This document shows, piece after piece, positions 9,364-17,780 of a DNA stretch of 34,927 nucleotides (its first letter is position 1; every line of letters starts with the position of its first letter). The position numbers were made by a program, and so were the translations under genes. The stretch is from positions 1-34,927 of the forward strand of contig JBFMCF010000049.1 in the NCBI GenBank assembly GCA_040754625.1, given 5' to 3'. Source of the DNA: a bacterium. Lineage in GTDB: Bacteria; JACRDZ01; JAQUKH01. The notes below the pieces were generated by a model that saw only the letters and a list, made by a program, of their open reading frames with translations, did no database searches and was not told the origin of the DNA.

Positions 9364-10251
9364 TTAATGCACTGTCCCATGCAATTTACCTGCTTCAGGA
9401 TCATATTTTTCGCTTATTCCAAGTATGCTGTATTCTGCCGATTTCGCCAGCGGGCTTTTAGGATATTTATCTATAAGTATCTGGTACTCTTTTATTGCCT
9501 GGTCGAAATCATTTAACCCGTCAACACTGTATAATCTTGCGATCTGATACTGGACTTTATCCGCGAGATTGCATTTCGGGTAAAGTTCCAGTATTTTTCT
9601 TGCAATTTCAATTTTTTTCAGCGGGTCAATTTCGTTTTGAACGTCAGAAAACATATACAGGGGTTTTCTATCATAATCAGAATTTTGTTTAATGAAATCT
9701 ATTGCGTTTTTGGCCTCGGCATTCACTTTTCTTTCTTGCGCGGATTTCCCGTTTACTGAAATATCTATGACCTTCTGATAATAATCGATTGCCTTATCAA
9801 ATTCTTTCAGTCTCAAATAACTGTTCGCAATAATATTATTTGAAAGCAGGATATTCCCGTCTCCCGGGAACTTTTTTATATAGAAAACGGACATTTCAAT
9901 TGATTTCGGATAGTCTTTCCGGACACTAAAACAATTAGTTATTACATCCCAGAAATACCTGCTTTCAAAGTTAAAATCTTTATCAATTTCATACAATTTT
10001 TTAAAATCAGTCAGATAATTCACATCATCACTTTTCTTTAAATATGCCACACCCCTGTAATAAAGTGCCGATGTATTTTTCTGATTTTCCGTTAATATAT
10101 CCGAAAACACTTTTATCGCCTTGTCATAATCTTCTCGGACCATAAAATCAAGCCCCTGCGTAATATTTCCGGACGGGGTTGTTTTTCTTTCAAAACAACC
10201 GCCAAAAACTAATAACAAAAAACTAATGGTTAATAATTTTCTTTTAATCAT
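9364..10251 (-). CDS. TPR-repeat lipoprotein
   Basis: Protein of 295 residues from the ATG at 10251 (MIKRKLLT). That start gives a proper lipoprotein signal with lipobox VFGGC, whereas extending upstream spoils it. The body is made of tetratricopeptide-like helix pairs, for example DYDKAIKVFSDIL, EFDKAIDYYQKVI and DFDQAIKEYQILIDKYPKSP, the last resembling the BamD/YbgF style of TPR. Likely anchored to a membrane facing the periplasm as a scaffold. The start codon is 2 nt after the stop of the 15-haem cytochrome and lacks a ribosome site, so translation is probably coupled. Partner unknown. Confidence 0.85.
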   Translation of the reverse strand: MIKRKLLTISFLLLVFGGCFERKTTPSGNITQGLDFMVREDYDKAIKVFSDILTENQKNTSALYYRGVAYLKKSDDVNYLTDFKKLYEIDKDFNFESRYFWDVITNCFSVRKDYPKSIEMSVFYIKKFPGDGNILLSNNIIANSYLRLKEFDKAIDYYQKVIDISVNGKSAQERKVNAEAKNAIDFIKQNSDYDRKPLYMFSDVQNEIDPLKKIEIARKILELYPKCNLADKVQYQIARLYSVDGLNDFDQAIKEYQILIDKYPKSPLAKSAEYSILGISEKYDPEAGKLHGTVH

Positions 10252-10253
10252 AA

Positions 10254-11927
10254 TTAAAACGGATGACATGAAGTACATAATTGGTCCTGGGGCATGCGCC
10301 ACATACCGACATCTTCCACTTTACCCCGTTCACCCTTGATTATTCCTTTGGAATGAACTTGATGGCATGTACCGCAGGTTATCCACCCTTTCTCATCCAG
10401 CGGCAATAAATTTACCGGGATATCTTTAATTGGTTTTAAATTTTTATTTTCAACTATTACTATCTTCCCATCTACCACTTCTTCTTTGGTGCTTTCTATT
10501 TTAATAAGATGTTTTGCACCGGTGCCGTCTTTTTTCGTCCCGGGATGGTCCCTGTCAAGATGGCATAAAATACACAAGAAATTTACATCCCCGATCAAAC
10601 CGATGTTTTTAGATCCCTCTACTATTTTATCCGGCGGCAGTGAATGGCAATATTTACATCTTTCAGGAACAATACCGCCTTTTTCATCAACCATTTTATG
10701 CGGGTTTATTTTCTTGATTTCTTCTTTTATATGACATTTAAAACAAATGTCGCTGCGGCCTTCAAACGGTCCGCCCAAAAGATAACTTGGGTTCTTTTCT
10801 GCAATATTTTCATTGAGTTTACCTTGTTCGCATTCGAATTTTCTATCATGGCAGGTCAAACATATGATTTTATTGTTTTTTAAAGGATACCCTTCCGATC
10901 TTTTTATCATTTTTGATTCCGGATGAACCTCACTCAGCGGATGGTGACCCGCTCCCTCTTCGAACTGTTTATGACACCAATTGCACATCTCAACGTCACT
11001 TCCAAATTTAACACTGGCATCCGCCGCTCCTTTTTCCGGTGTTTTTTCATGGCAGGAAAGGCAGAATACCCTCTTTTCATGAGGATTTATTTCTCTGGAT
11101 TTTACGGCAAAATTCTGGTAATCAGGCCGCAGTATATACATAACTCCCGTATTGCCATGCGGATTATGACAGGTAATACATGAAATTGCGCCATCTATCA
11201 CAGGTAATGTAGTGGGGAACTCTTTGCGGATTGATTTATCCGCGAAAGGATTAACTTCCAGAAAATGCCCGCCTACCGCTGTTCCATGGCAAAAATCACA
11301 TAACTCAATTATATCTCTTTTTATTGTTTCTTTCAAAACATCTTTTGCTTTTTTTGGGTCACTGCTGTGGCAGAAACTGCACATTGCCTCATCATCTGTG
11401 TGTGGAGATTTTTTTGTAAATTCCTTACCGTGACAGGCATCGCACAAATCCAGCCGCCTCCCGAATTTTGCAGTTTTGTCATTTTCATCCTGGGGAAACC
11501 CGCGAAGTAAAACATTTACAGCCAATTCCACATGAGTATAATGGCATGTACTGCAGACAACCTTGCCTTTAGAGACCCCGTCCACCCCAAGCGGCAGAAA
11601 ATCAGGGACTTTCACGGCATCGCTCGGCACCACATTGACTTTATGATGGTCCGCGTCTTCATGACAGCTTTTGCACAATTCAACAATATCATTATTCGGC
11701 ATTAAAAGCTTTATATCTTTGTCCTCTGGTTTTGGCCTTCCCATATGGCATGATTCACAGCCCAGCTGCATATGTATATTCGGCGTAATCGACACTTTAC
11801 TCCTGCCCTTTGTTTCCAGGCCCTGCTGTTTTTGACGGCTTTTTCTCTGCGCTTGTACATTAAAAGAAGAAAAGAAAACAATTAAAAGCACCGCTACAAA
11901 AAAACAAATTTTATATTCTTTTTTCAT
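10254..11927 (-). CDS. Secreted 15-haem c-type cytochrome
   Basis: Protein of 557 residues with a signal peptide (MKKEYKICFFVAVLLIVFFSSFNVQA) and 15 CXXCH motifs, from CESCHMGRP near residue 55 to CTSCHPF at the very end. The spacing is mixed: some pairs follow the doubled-CXXCH pattern, others do not. It is Lys-rich compared with the Thr/Asp-rich 14-haem proteins, so it is a different subfamily, perhaps working at another place or potential. A strong site, GAAGGAG, precedes the ATG. A hairpin (11962-12001) separates it from the upstream 14-haem gene, while the TPR lipoprotein follows after 2 nt. Electron-carrier role by family only. Confidence 0.92.
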   Translation of the reverse strand: MKKEYKICFFVAVLLIVFFSSFNVQAQRKSRQKQQGLETKGRSKVSITPNIHMQLGCESCHMGRPKPEDKDIKLLMPNNDIVELCKSCHEDADHHKVNVVPSDAVKVPDFLPLGVDGVSKGKVVCSTCHYTHVELAVNVLLRGFPQDENDKTAKFGRRLDLCDACHGKEFTKKSPHTDDEAMCSFCHSSDPKKAKDVLKETIKRDIIELCDFCHGTAVGGHFLEVNPFADKSIRKEFPTTLPVIDGAISCITCHNPHGNTGVMYILRPDYQNFAVKSREINPHEKRVFCLSCHEKTPEKGAADASVKFGSDVEMCNWCHKQFEEGAGHHPLSEVHPESKMIKRSEGYPLKNNKIICLTCHDRKFECEQGKLNENIAEKNPSYLLGGPFEGRSDICFKCHIKEEIKKINPHKMVDEKGGIVPERCKYCHSLPPDKIVEGSKNIGLIGDVNFLCILCHLDRDHPGTKKDGTGAKHLIKIESTKEEVVDGKIVIVENKNLKPIKDIPVNLLPLDEKGWITCGTCHQVHSKGIIKGERGKVEDVGMWRMPQDQLCTSCHPF

Positions 11928-11961
11928 ATTTTTCTCCTTCTAATAGACAAAGAAATTAAAG

Positions 11962-12001
11962 AGAAGCTCAACTCCATCTTTTAAGACAGAGTTGAGCTTC
12001 T
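11962..12001. terminator. Strong hairpin between two cytochrome genes
   Basis: A 13-bp perfect stem (11962-11974 with 11989-12001; arm AGAAGCTCAACTC) with a 14-nt loop lies 43 nt after the 943-residue cytochrome stop. On the minus strand it is followed by CTTTAATTTC, a modest T-run; on the plus strand by TT. It is either a terminator or a processing/attenuation hairpin setting the ratio of upstream to downstream products. No convincing promoter follows before 11927. Confidence 0.6.
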
Positions 12002-12043
12002 TTACTAACAATTCGTTACAAAACTACATACAAACTTAACCCG

Positions 12044-14875
12044 TTACTCTCCCTGCGGATGACACATTTCACAAGTAGGCCTGTCATTGACTGATTTTAC
12101 TGTATCATGCTGAGTATGATTATTTACAGGTCTCTTATTATAGTATCCGGTATCTATGGCAGTCCATGCACTGCTGTAAACTTCAACGAAAGCCCTCGTG
12201 GTATCACCTTCCAGAATATATGAACCCCAGCGTGAATTCGCGCTGTGCGCTGAATGGCAGGATTCACAAACCATCTGGCCATAAGGATAATTCGCCGGTT
12301 TAAAAATAGCAGTTGATTCACGAACTACCTTCTTTGGATCCGCTGTATCGAATAAATTAATTGTCGTATCTGTCCTCGTGACCCAATCATGTTTATTGCT
12401 TGGATTGAGAGGATTGTACTGGGCTGAAGCTGTATCTGTTATTACTTTATGCCCAACGTGTGTTGTTCCCGGGAACTCTACCGGATGTGTCGCCGCCGGG
12501 AAATGGCATATATAACAAATATACGATCCTGTGTTCTTCGCCAGGAGCAGCTCGCCACTCCACTGGTTATCTTCAGTGGTATCATCAACCGGCCCATTAC
12601 CTGTAGCACCACCTGTAGCCGCACCGTGAGGTGTATGGCAGGATAAACAAGTAACAACAGGTGTAGTCACGGTTGCATACAAATAACCAACGATACTATA
12701 CTGGTCAACACCGACTCCGTCAGTTGCATTAGTCCACATTCTCCTGCCGGGCCAGCCGCCAAACCATGTGGTATCCAGCCAGTTATCAACATCAGTCGTA
12801 TTTTCAATTTCTCCTCTATGGTCTAATGTCGTATCACTGCTTCCAAGCCAGCCATAAGTGGCATTGCTTAAATACGGCCTGTTATTGGAAATAACTCCGA
12901 TATAATGGCTGCCCAATCTATCAGTACCGTTTGTTTCATTCGGATCCTTATGTGCCCATACAGGATTTGGCCCCTCTAAATACCAGTAACTCGGATTTGC
13001 CGCTTTTTGCTTAGCTGTACCAACACGTAAGGTATCCAGCAAACCTTTGCTGTAAGTGGTAGAAAGAGTAACTGCGCCGGTATCCATCCATCCATGGCAG
13101 TTAACACAAAGTTCCGCGAAATCAATGTAATCCGCTAACATGAACCTTCCCATACCGCCATGAATTACTCCGGTCCCAAACGCACCGCCATGGCATGTCC
13201 TGCACATAAGTTCTGAACTTGTTCCCAATAAAGGCAATTTTGCGTAGTTTGGAAGAGCAATACCGTCTTCCGTCGTAAGGTCACAAACCTGGGCACCCTT
13301 TAAATTATTTATAGGATGCGAGGTACCTGCCGGAAGCGGATTTTCATAATGGCAGTCTTCACAATATTGTACTGAGGATGGACCCCTTAAAATGGGTGTT
13401 CCAACCTGCCCGAGGTGGACATCATGGCAACTGTTACATATCAAGTAATCACCTTGTCCTCTCGCATTACCCATTGTGTATATATTCGGCGCACCGCTTT
13501 CCTCGTAATTCTTCCATCCAGTTGAAGTAGAATCAGCATGTACCGGATACCTGATTCTTAAACTGATATTCGTGCTTGAATATATCTCGTCTGCCAGATT
13601 ACTTATATACGCCCTCGTGGTATTATCAGCCGTGGATGTCGGATAATTATTTACAGGATGAGCATATTTCTTTTTAATAGTATCCTGGTCATATGTTTCC
13701 ACTGTATCTGTCTTCTTTGGAGTAATACCGTGACACCATTCACAAGCATTGCTCTCACCTTCATCGATAATAAACGCTGTTTCTCCCTGCCATTTGGAAT
13801 ATGCGTCCTGGAAGACATCAACATTAGCGGAGCTGTAACCGGTTTCGTCATTGTCCTTTACAAGAAGCGGCCCCATAACCAGTCCCAAAGTATCATTTGC
13901 GCTGGTTACTCCGTCTTGTGAATTAGGCGCGGCGTGAGGCATATGGCAGGACATGCATGTAAATTCTCCTGCAGGCCCTAAATGAGCGCCCCTGTCCCCT
14001 ACCGCTTTACCGGCTTTACTGCCTGAAACACCTGTGGTATCTTTATATTTTTTGAAAAACCTTGTTCCTGTCGTATCAGGGTCACAATTAAGAGAATCAA
14101 GCCAAATCCCTTCATAACCCGAACCCATTGCAAATGAATTTGGATCGGCTACTACGTTGCCGACCGGGTGTGATCCTTCGTTGGACGTCCCAACCCCGCT
14201 CTTATCACGGCCTGTATGACAAAATGAACATACATTCCTGAAATTGGAGTTATACGTCGAACTGTATTCCGATGCGGAAGAATCAAAATAAGCCACGCGC
14301 AGATAATTTCTGCGGTTGCCCTGGTTCCAGTCATGAGGATTGTGGCAGGATGAACATTCTATATCTCTTTTCCCCTGTAACCAGTCATCATAATAAGGCC
14401 ACTTTACTGAAATCGCCGTTGTCGACGTAGAATCCGCTATACCAAGGGTTGTATCATTTATATAAGCCGAGGTATATATCGTCGGGTGCGTATCATAAGT
14501 GGTTGTATCTGCCGCCCTGTTTGGCTTTGGTAAAGCCCTGAAAATCATTTCATTCGCAGGATCAAGATGGGCCGCGTTAAAGTCATTATCAATCGATGAA
14601 TGACATTGCGCGCACAAGAACGCTACAATACCCAATTTACTCTTACCTACACCCGCAGTTTCTGACGCTACCGCTATTGGAAACAACCTGTCACCTTTTG
14701 CTGAATGCGGAATATGACAATAAGAACATACTCCGGTGTTAACCCTCGTTCCAAGTTGATTCGTATTGTGCCATGAAACTACGTCGTGAGGTGTGGTACT
14801 GATGCCCGCAAATGAAACGCTGTAAAAGCCGGCAACCAGAATCAATACCAATGCTAGCATAAAATTTTTCTTCAT
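12044..14875 (-). CDS. Secreted 14-haem c-type cytochrome (paralogue 2)
   Basis: Protein of 943 residues, nearly a copy of the 946-residue protein at 238-3078. It has the same signal peptide plan, the same 14 CXXCH motifs in the same contexts, the same C-terminus (CEMCHPQGE) and the same two extra cysteines (LNCDPD, QVCDL). Long DNA stretches are almost identical, for example around 12781-12912 against 955-1086, so the duplication is recent or kept alike by gene conversion. No transmembrane segment apart from the signal, so periplasmic or extracellular. The start has AGGAGGGAAAGT, identical to paralogue 1. It is preceded by a short leader reading frame ending in an ATGA overlap and by the NHL gene, with which it probably shares the promoter at 16050. 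Confidence 0.93.
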   Translation of the reverse strand: MKKNFMLALVLILVAGFYSVSFAGISTTPHDVVSWHNTNQLGTRVNTGVCSYCHIPHSAKGDRLFPIAVASETAGVGKSKLGIVAFLCAQCHSSIDNDFNAAHLDPANEMIFRALPKPNRAADTTTYDTHPTIYTSAYINDTTLGIADSTSTTAISVKWPYYDDWLQGKRDIECSSCHNPHDWNQGNRRNYLRVAYFDSSASEYSSTYNSNFRNVCSFCHTGRDKSGVGTSNEGSHPVGNVVADPNSFAMGSGYEGIWLDSLNCDPDTTGTRFFKKYKDTTGVSGSKAGKAVGDRGAHLGPAGEFTCMSCHMPHAAPNSQDGVTSANDTLGLVMGPLLVKDNDETGYSSANVDVFQDAYSKWQGETAFIIDEGESNACEWCHGITPKKTDTVETYDQDTIKKKYAHPVNNYPTSTADNTTRAYISNLADEIYSSTNISLRIRYPVHADSTSTGWKNYEESGAPNIYTMGNARGQGDYLICNSCHDVHLGQVGTPILRGPSSVQYCEDCHYENPLPAGTSHPINNLKGAQVCDLTTEDGIALPNYAKLPLLGTSSELMCRTCHGGAFGTGVIHGGMGRFMLADYIDFAELCVNCHGWMDTGAVTLSTTYSKGLLDTLRVGTAKQKAANPSYWYLEGPNPVWAHKDPNETNGTDRLGSHYIGVISNNRPYLSNATYGWLGSSDTTLDHRGEIENTTDVDNWLDTTWFGGWPGRRMWTNATDGVGVDQYSIVGYLYATVTTPVVTCLSCHTPHGAATGGATGNGPVDDTTEDNQWSGELLLAKNTGSYICYICHFPAATHPVEFPGTTHVGHKVITDTASAQYNPLNPSNKHDWVTRTDTTINLFDTADPKKVVRESTAIFKPANYPYGQMVCESCHSAHSANSRWGSYILEGDTTRAFVEVYSSAWTAIDTGYYNKRPVNNHTQHDTVKSVNDRPTCEMCHPQGE

Positions 14876-14931
14876 ACTTTCCCTCCTTTCACAAAATTAA
14901 GCATAACACACATACCAAGGCATCTTTGCAT
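14872..14931 (-). CDS. Possible 19-residue leader peptide
   Basis: The frame encodes MQRCLGMCVMLNFVKGGKV and its stop codon overlaps the cytochrome start as ATGA. AAGGAGGTGA, an almost ideal Shine-Dalgarno site, lies 3 nt before its ATG (GGAGG spaced 6 nt). It was too short for ordinary gene calling. The peptide carries two cysteines but no CXXCH. The last codons coincide with the ribosome site of the cytochrome gene, so translation could open or pace that site. Paralogue 1 keeps only the last few codons and lacks the leader's ribosome site. It may not be a functional peptide. Confidence 0.4.
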   Translation of the reverse strand: MQRCLGMCVMLNFVKGGKV

Positions 14932-14949
14932 ATTTCACCTCCTTTTTTA

Positions 14950-16014
14950 TTATTTCTTGGGCGCTAGCGTTTTAGCCGCCCCGGCAACAACATACCTGAA
15001 TATCGAAACTTTTTCATTTCCAAGCGCCTGTGATACATATAAATAATCTGTTTTTTTATCAATTGAAATCCTCGCGGCCATCGGGACCTGCAGCGGGCCG
15101 CCATTAGTATCGCTCAACGCATATAAAAATTCGCCCGTCGGGCTGAATACCTGTATAATGGACCTCGCGCCGTCCAGGATATATACCCTGTCCTTGCTGT
15201 CAATCGCTATTGACGTCATTTTAACAAAAAGCCCTGCGGCATCCCCCTGTCCGCCGAAACTGCCTAAAAAATTACCCTTGGCGTTAAAACGGTGGACCCT
15301 GTAAATTATTCCGTCAGTCACATAAACCTCATCTTTACTGTTGACCGCCATATCGCTTGGCCTGGCCAGATTTAATTTCTCTCCGGTCTTGGTTTTAAAA
15401 CTTTGAATGGCATATTTATATTTACCATTCAAATTATACACGCTGATCGCGCCGTTTTCCTGGTCACAAACATAAATATCGCCACGGCTATTGACTGTAA
15501 CTGCATTCGGACCAGCCCCGGGTAAATTCTTTTGAACAGCGGTATTCATCGGTATTGTGAATAACAGCGACCCTTTGGGGCTGATTACAAATAAACCCGG
15601 TTGTTTATAATCAGCCGCGTAAATATTACCTTTGTCATCAGTGGCAACACTTAACAGCCAGGTAAAATTTATCGATTCTTCCCCCTCTACTACCGGTTTA
15701 TCACCAACCTGGTCTAAAAATGTGCCGTTTTCAGCGTAAATAAGGATCTTGACACCGCCGTCCGCTATATACAAAGTCCCATCCGGGGCAATTGCTGTCT
15801 TATATGGTGTTTTAAGAGGCCCGATGTCCCTTACCAGTTCCATCGCGCTGTATGCCGCTTTCGCGCCTTCTGATTTTACATCCTCACCCGCTTCTGCAGC
15901 CGGCAGTTTCAATTCTTCCGATTGAGTTGTTTCCTGGGCAAAACTAATTCCGCTAAAAACAAACACAAAAAAAGTTACTATCTGCCAAAGTAAAAATTTT
16001 CTATTTTGATACAT
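14950..16014 (-). CDS. Secreted NHL-repeat beta-propeller protein
   Basis: Protein of 354 residues from the ATG at 16014 (MYQNRKF); a TTG just before it is in frame but unnecessary. A signal peptide ends near SFA-QE and is followed by an acidic, Glu/Ala-rich linker of about 40 residues. NHL blades follow, for example GTLYIADGGVKILIY, DIYVCDQENGAISVY, EVYVTDGIIYRVHRF and RVYILDGARSIIQVF. The DEVYVT/S..GII(Y/S)R(V/I)(H/Y)RF blade followed by FGGQGDAAGLF is closely matched in the 318-residue NHL protein, so they are paralogues. It is the first gene after the promoter at 16050-16078, with GGAG 8 nt before the ATG. Likely scaffold or docking partner of the following 14-haem cytochrome. Confidence 0.87.
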   Translation of the reverse strand: MYQNRKFLLWQIVTFFVFVFSGISFAQETTQSEELKLPAAEAGEDVKSEGAKAAYSAMELVRDIGPLKTPYKTAIAPDGTLYIADGGVKILIYAENGTFLDQVGDKPVVEGEESINFTWLLSVATDDKGNIYAADYKQPGLFVISPKGSLLFTIPMNTAVQKNLPGAGPNAVTVNSRGDIYVCDQENGAISVYNLNGKYKYAIQSFKTKTGEKLNLARPSDMAVNSKDEVYVTDGIIYRVHRFNAKGNFLGSFGGQGDAAGLFVKMTSIAIDSKDRVYILDGARSIIQVFSPTGEFLYALSDTNGGPLQVPMAARISIDKKTDYLYVSQALGNEKVSIFRYVVAGAAKTLAPKK

Positions 16015-16049
16015 CAATAATCTCCTCTCTTTTATATCAGATTAAAAAA

Positions 16050-16078
16050 ATTATACTATAAAATAAAAAAAAAGTCAA
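16050..16078 (-). promoter_or_regulatory. Sigma-70-type promoter for the NHL/14-haem operon
   Basis: On the minus strand TTGACT (16073-16078) and TATAAT (16050-16055) are spaced 17 nt apart. The spacer is a T-tract that also follows the hairpin at 16078-16111. The sequence over the -10 (TTTTATAGTATAAT) is the same as at the 3133 promoter. Confidence 0.78.
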
Positions 16079-16111
16079 GTAATAACAGATAAATTAATAT
16101 CCGCAGTTACT
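16065..16111 (-). terminator. Imperfect terminator overlapping the next promoter
   Basis: On the minus strand an imperfect stem (AGTAA...TTACT outside, CGGATA with TATCTG inside, 6-nt loop) begins at the stop codon of the 137-residue gene. After TGAC it runs into nine T residues. The T-run is also the spacer of the promoter at 16050-16078. Confidence 0.45.
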
Positions 16112-16524
16112 TAACTCTCCGAATCTTCCCTTGGCCTTGTCCTTCTGTCCACACCTTCCGGCCTCGGTTCCATACTTTTTAAAATATATGCTGAAAAAAT
16201 ATACGCATCGTAAACGCTGAAAACCAATAATCCTAAATAAAGCGCAAGCGGGAGAAAACGGGACACACCCTGGGCTTTCGCGTATTCCATAGCAATTTCT
16301 CCCGTAAGATTCAAATCCCTGGCCTGTTCCAGCGCCTGGTTATAATCCTGCTGCAAGAAAACAAACCATGTCAATAAACTAATAGCGAGGAGAATCATTA
16401 TCAAAGATCGAATAACTTCCCTGTTGTATGCCTGTCCCGCGCCCGGGAAAAATAAGGATGCTGCCGCCGCGATAACAGGGCTCTTCTTTTTTTTGCCGCT
16501 TTCAAGTCTCTGTCTTAATATCAT
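16111..16524 (-). CDS. Small membrane protein with a PGxGQxYN motif
   Basis: Protein of 137 residues from the ATG at 16524, chosen because GGAGAGGGG lies just before it; the upstream TTG is poor. A basic N-terminus leads into SLFFPGAGQAYNRE, the signature of the TM2/DUF5683-like membrane proteins, then hydrophobic helices at about 39-56 and 92-114. The C-terminus is charged and cytoplasmic-looking. The function of this family is unknown. It is the last gene of the 21.5-16.1 kb block, 72 nt after the 393-residue cytochrome. Confidence 0.75.
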   Translation of the reverse strand: MILRQRLESGKKKKSPVIAAAASLFFPGAGQAYNREVIRSLIMILLAISLLTWFVFLQQDYNQALEQARDLNLTGEIAMEYAKAQGVSRFLPLALYLGLLVFSVYDAYIFSAYILKSMEPRPEGVDRRTRPREDSES

Positions 16525-16596
16525 AAACCCCTCTCCAGTAAAAGCCAAATAATTTTAGTATTATATTTGTTTTTTGTCAAGAAATATTTTAATATT

Positions 16597-17778
16597 TTAT
16601 TCTTTTTTTTCTTCCATATTAGAATGACAGCTGGGACAAAGTTTTTCTTTCGGTTTCCAGAATATAAACGGGTTATCCGACCCATGCGGATTATGACAAC
16701 TGTAGCAAACTATATTCCCTTTGTCATCAATAAAAATATCCTTCCCGATCGCTACCGGCGAACCCTTTGTCGGCTGTAAATCGTAAGGATGTTCATGTTT
16801 GGATAATTTATCGCTGATTGGAGTATGGCACTCCGTTTCTATGCATAATTTCCCTGCCGGGTGTCGAAGGTTATAGGGATTATCGGATTCATGCGGATGA
16901 TGGCACCCGAGACAATCCCCGTCTGTAATAGCCTTGTGAGAAAACGATATATCTCCGTTTGCAATTAAACTTTCATTGCCATTTTCATCTTTTACCGTCT
17001 TCCATTTAATTTTTTTATCTCTGTGACACAAATAACACATATTCGCCTTCCCGTCCTCCCATAAAACAAAATCGTTGGTTGTCCCGTGAGGGCTGTGACA
17101 TCCCATGCAAAATTGCTTTTTAACCGCTGTATGAACATTTTTTTTCATCGAACCTATTCCTTCATGGCATGTCATGCAAATCTGCCCCCCGCCGTCAACA
17201 ACAACCTTATAACCGCTGTTAGTTCCCTCGGGATCATGGCATGCAAGACACGCCCCCTCCCCCGCGGGACCGTGCATATAACCCCATTTTGTTATGTCAT
17301 TTTTATGACATAAACTATAACACATCTTTTTATCCGCTTTCATGGGATTCATCGCGTGGCAATCCGTGCAAAGGCTGTCTTTTTTGCCTGTGTGGAAAAT
17401 ATATTTGTTAAATCCGGCGGGCCCTGTTGAATCATAGGTTTTTAGAATAAAAAATTTGTAATTTTTTAAGCTAAAAACTTCTAATTTTATTTTTTCCTTC
17501 TCTTCAGCATCACTTATCTCAATCTTATTCAACCCGTTATTTAAATTCACCAGGAAATGAAAATTTCCTTCCCGCGGTTCCGTGTAAAGGCCTTTTTCCC
17601 CGTTAACATAATAAACCAGTTTTTTTGCGTCTGTTTTCCCGACAATAAAAATCGTTCTTGTAAATATATAAATTTTATCTTCGGGCGAGTAAACAGCAAT
17701 GTCAGCCTTTATTTTTTTTCCCCATGTTAATAAAAAAAAACCTGAAGCAAACAGACACAACAATATATTTTTTTTCAT
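16597..17778 (-). CDS. Secreted cytochrome: beta domain plus 8 CXXCH and 2 expanded motifs
   Basis: Protein of 393 residues. A signal peptide (MKKNILLCLFASGFFLLTWG) is followed by an all-beta domain (about 27-110; AVYSPEDKIY, then VNLNNGLNKIEI) of the kind found in the two upstream genes. Then come eight CXXCH, one CX3CH (CYSLCH) and one CX4CH (CIETECH). Pairs such as CMGCHSPHG and CYSCHNPHG identify the doubled-CXXCH family. If all motifs bind haem, this is a decahaem protein. It starts 2 nt after the previous stop with a weak ribosome site, so translation is probably coupled. Predicted periplasmic or extracellular electron transfer. Confidence 0.9.
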   Translation of the reverse strand: MKKNILLCLFASGFFLLTWGKKIKADIAVYSPEDKIYIFTRTIFIVGKTDAKKLVYYVNGEKGLYTEPREGNFHFLVNLNNGLNKIEISDAEEKEKIKLEVFSLKNYKFFILKTYDSTGPAGFNKYIFHTGKKDSLCTDCHAMNPMKADKKMCYSLCHKNDITKWGYMHGPAGEGACLACHDPEGTNSGYKVVVDGGGQICMTCHEGIGSMKKNVHTAVKKQFCMGCHSPHGTTNDFVLWEDGKANMCYLCHRDKKIKWKTVKDENGNESLIANGDISFSHKAITDGDCLGCHHPHESDNPYNLRHPAGKLCIETECHTPISDKLSKHEHPYDLQPTKGSPVAIGKDIFIDDKGNIVCYSCHNPHGSDNPFIFWKPKEKLCPSCHSNMEEKKE

Positions 17779-17780
17779 TA

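Noticed and set aside
10254-11927. Octahaem nitrite reductase or hydroxylamine oxidoreductase-like enzyme
   Set aside because: No CXXCK site and no matching spacing; 15 CXXCH with doubled-CXXCH contexts fit an electron carrier better.
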